Part shown: positions 14,731 through 15,015 of the stretch, piece by piece | How the letters are laid out: each line of letters opens with the position of its first letter | Numbering within the stretch: the first letter of the stretch is position 1 | Assembly: GCA_023246885.1 (NCBI GenBank) | Contig: JAHFHN010000004.1 | Span: 1-15,015, forward strand | Direction: 5' to 3' | Origin: Microcaldota archaeon | GTDB taxonomy: Archaea > Micrarchaeota > Micrarchaeia > Norongarragalinales > UBA8480 | DNA: 15,015 bases | Program-made: the position numbers and the translations under genes | The notes under the pieces: generated by a model | What the model was told of the DNA's origin: nothing | Seen by the model: the letters and a program-made list of their open reading frames with translations, nothing else | Database searches by the model: none

Positions 14731-15015
14731 ATGTCTAAGTTGCACAGCGAAAAAATAGCTAGAACCGCTGCTTTACTAAAAAAATTCTACGGCGAGCCCG
14801 AGCCATGGATAGCTGAAACACCCCTAGATTGTTTAATTGCAGTGATTTTATCACAAAACACAAGCGACAAAAACAGCTTTCCTGCTTTTGCTAAGCTTAA
14901 AAAACAATTTCCAACATGGGAACAAGTTATAGCTGCAGATGAAAAAACAATAGTCAATGCAATTCGCTCAGGCGGTTTAGCTAATGTCAAAGCCGAACGC
15001 ATTAAAAGTGTGCTG
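14731..15015 (+). CDS. nth: endonuclease III (N-terminal part, cut by window end)
   Basis: The first 95 residues of an HhH-GPD family base-excision repair glycosylase. Endonuclease III removes oxidised pyrimidines and nicks the abasic site. LSQNTSDKN at 40-48 is the family signature, preceded by PLDCLIAVI and followed by the helices leading to IRSGGLANVKAERI (82-95 region). The catalytic Lys/Asp region and the 4Fe-4S cysteines would lie beyond the window. It starts at an ATG 36 nt from the start of the divergent 194-aa gene. Subfamily (Nth or a close relative) is likely but not certain from this part. Confidence 0.85.
   Translation, partial: MSKLHSEKIARTAALLKKFYGEPEPWIAETPLDCLIAVILSQNTSDKNSFPAFAKLKKQFPTWEQVIAADEKTIVNAIRSGGLANVKAERIKSVL

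Noticed and set aside
890..15002. Many open frames on the strand opposite real genes
   Set aside because: They lie wholly inside well-recognised genes and show no domain, start signal or composition of their own.
1..15015. Mobile element, CRISPR array or defence island
   Set aside because: No transposase, integrase, terminal repeats, spaced direct repeats or defence-family protein was seen; the content is mostly housekeeping.

Overview
The window is archaeal. It carries aIF5B, ribosomal protein S6e, deoxyhypusine synthase, class I lysyl-tRNA synthetase, aIF2 gamma, an ADP-dependent sugar kinase, a TrmB-type regulator and a tRNA-splicing endonuclease. The endonuclease (387 aa) reads as a three-unit protein (alphaN - alpha - betaC). 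This is the epsilon2 architecture described in ARMAN/Micrarchaeota-type ultrasmall archaea, so a DPANN archaeon close to Micrarchaeota is my best guess. That placement rests mainly on one gene plus compact spacing and AT-rich DNA, and is inference.

Layout, left to right. 67-3118 (+): a TrmB-family regulator, aIF5B (infB) and S6e, ending in a T-rich terminator. 3153-4082 (-): a GalT/HIT-family nucleotidyltransferase. It is divergent from 4191-5992 (+), which holds endA and a translationally coupled gene of unknown function (TGATG overlap). 5989-6621 (-): a DUF5678-like small protein followed by a retropepsin-like aspartic protease. 6766-9331 (+): deoxyhypusine synthase and class I LysRS. 9460-10656 (+): aIF2 gamma. 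10715-12145 (+): ADP-dependent PFK/GK-family kinase. 12183-13592 (+): CysRS. 13589-14694 (-): an unrecognised 194-aa protein followed by a two-helix membrane protein. 14731-window end (+): N-terminal part of endonuclease III. No gene-free stretch exceeds 300 bases. I see no insertion sequence, CRISPR array, rRNA or tRNA.

How the genes fit together. Most encode translation functions: initiation (aIF5B, aIF2 gamma), ribosome (S6e), eIF5A modification (DHS), aminoacylation (LysRS, CysRS) and tRNA maturation (EndA). Two are sugar enzymes (GalT-like, ADP-kinase), and TrmB-family regulators often control sugar metabolism.

Regulation visible in the sequence. Many genes have a TATA-like box centred about 26-29 nt before the ATG and no Shine-Dalgarno, implying leaderless transcripts; endA is the exception, with a strong GGAGG before a TTG start. 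Two convergent gene pairs share overlapping stop codons, and in both the poly-T terminator of the plus-strand gene appears to be written in the Lys-rich 3' end of the opposing gene. The endIII/194-aa divergent pair has only 36 bp between ATGs, with interleaved TATA boxes.

Most promising for follow-up: the three-unit endonuclease and its coupled unknown partner, the retropepsin/DUF5678 pair, and the dual-use coding/terminator tails.
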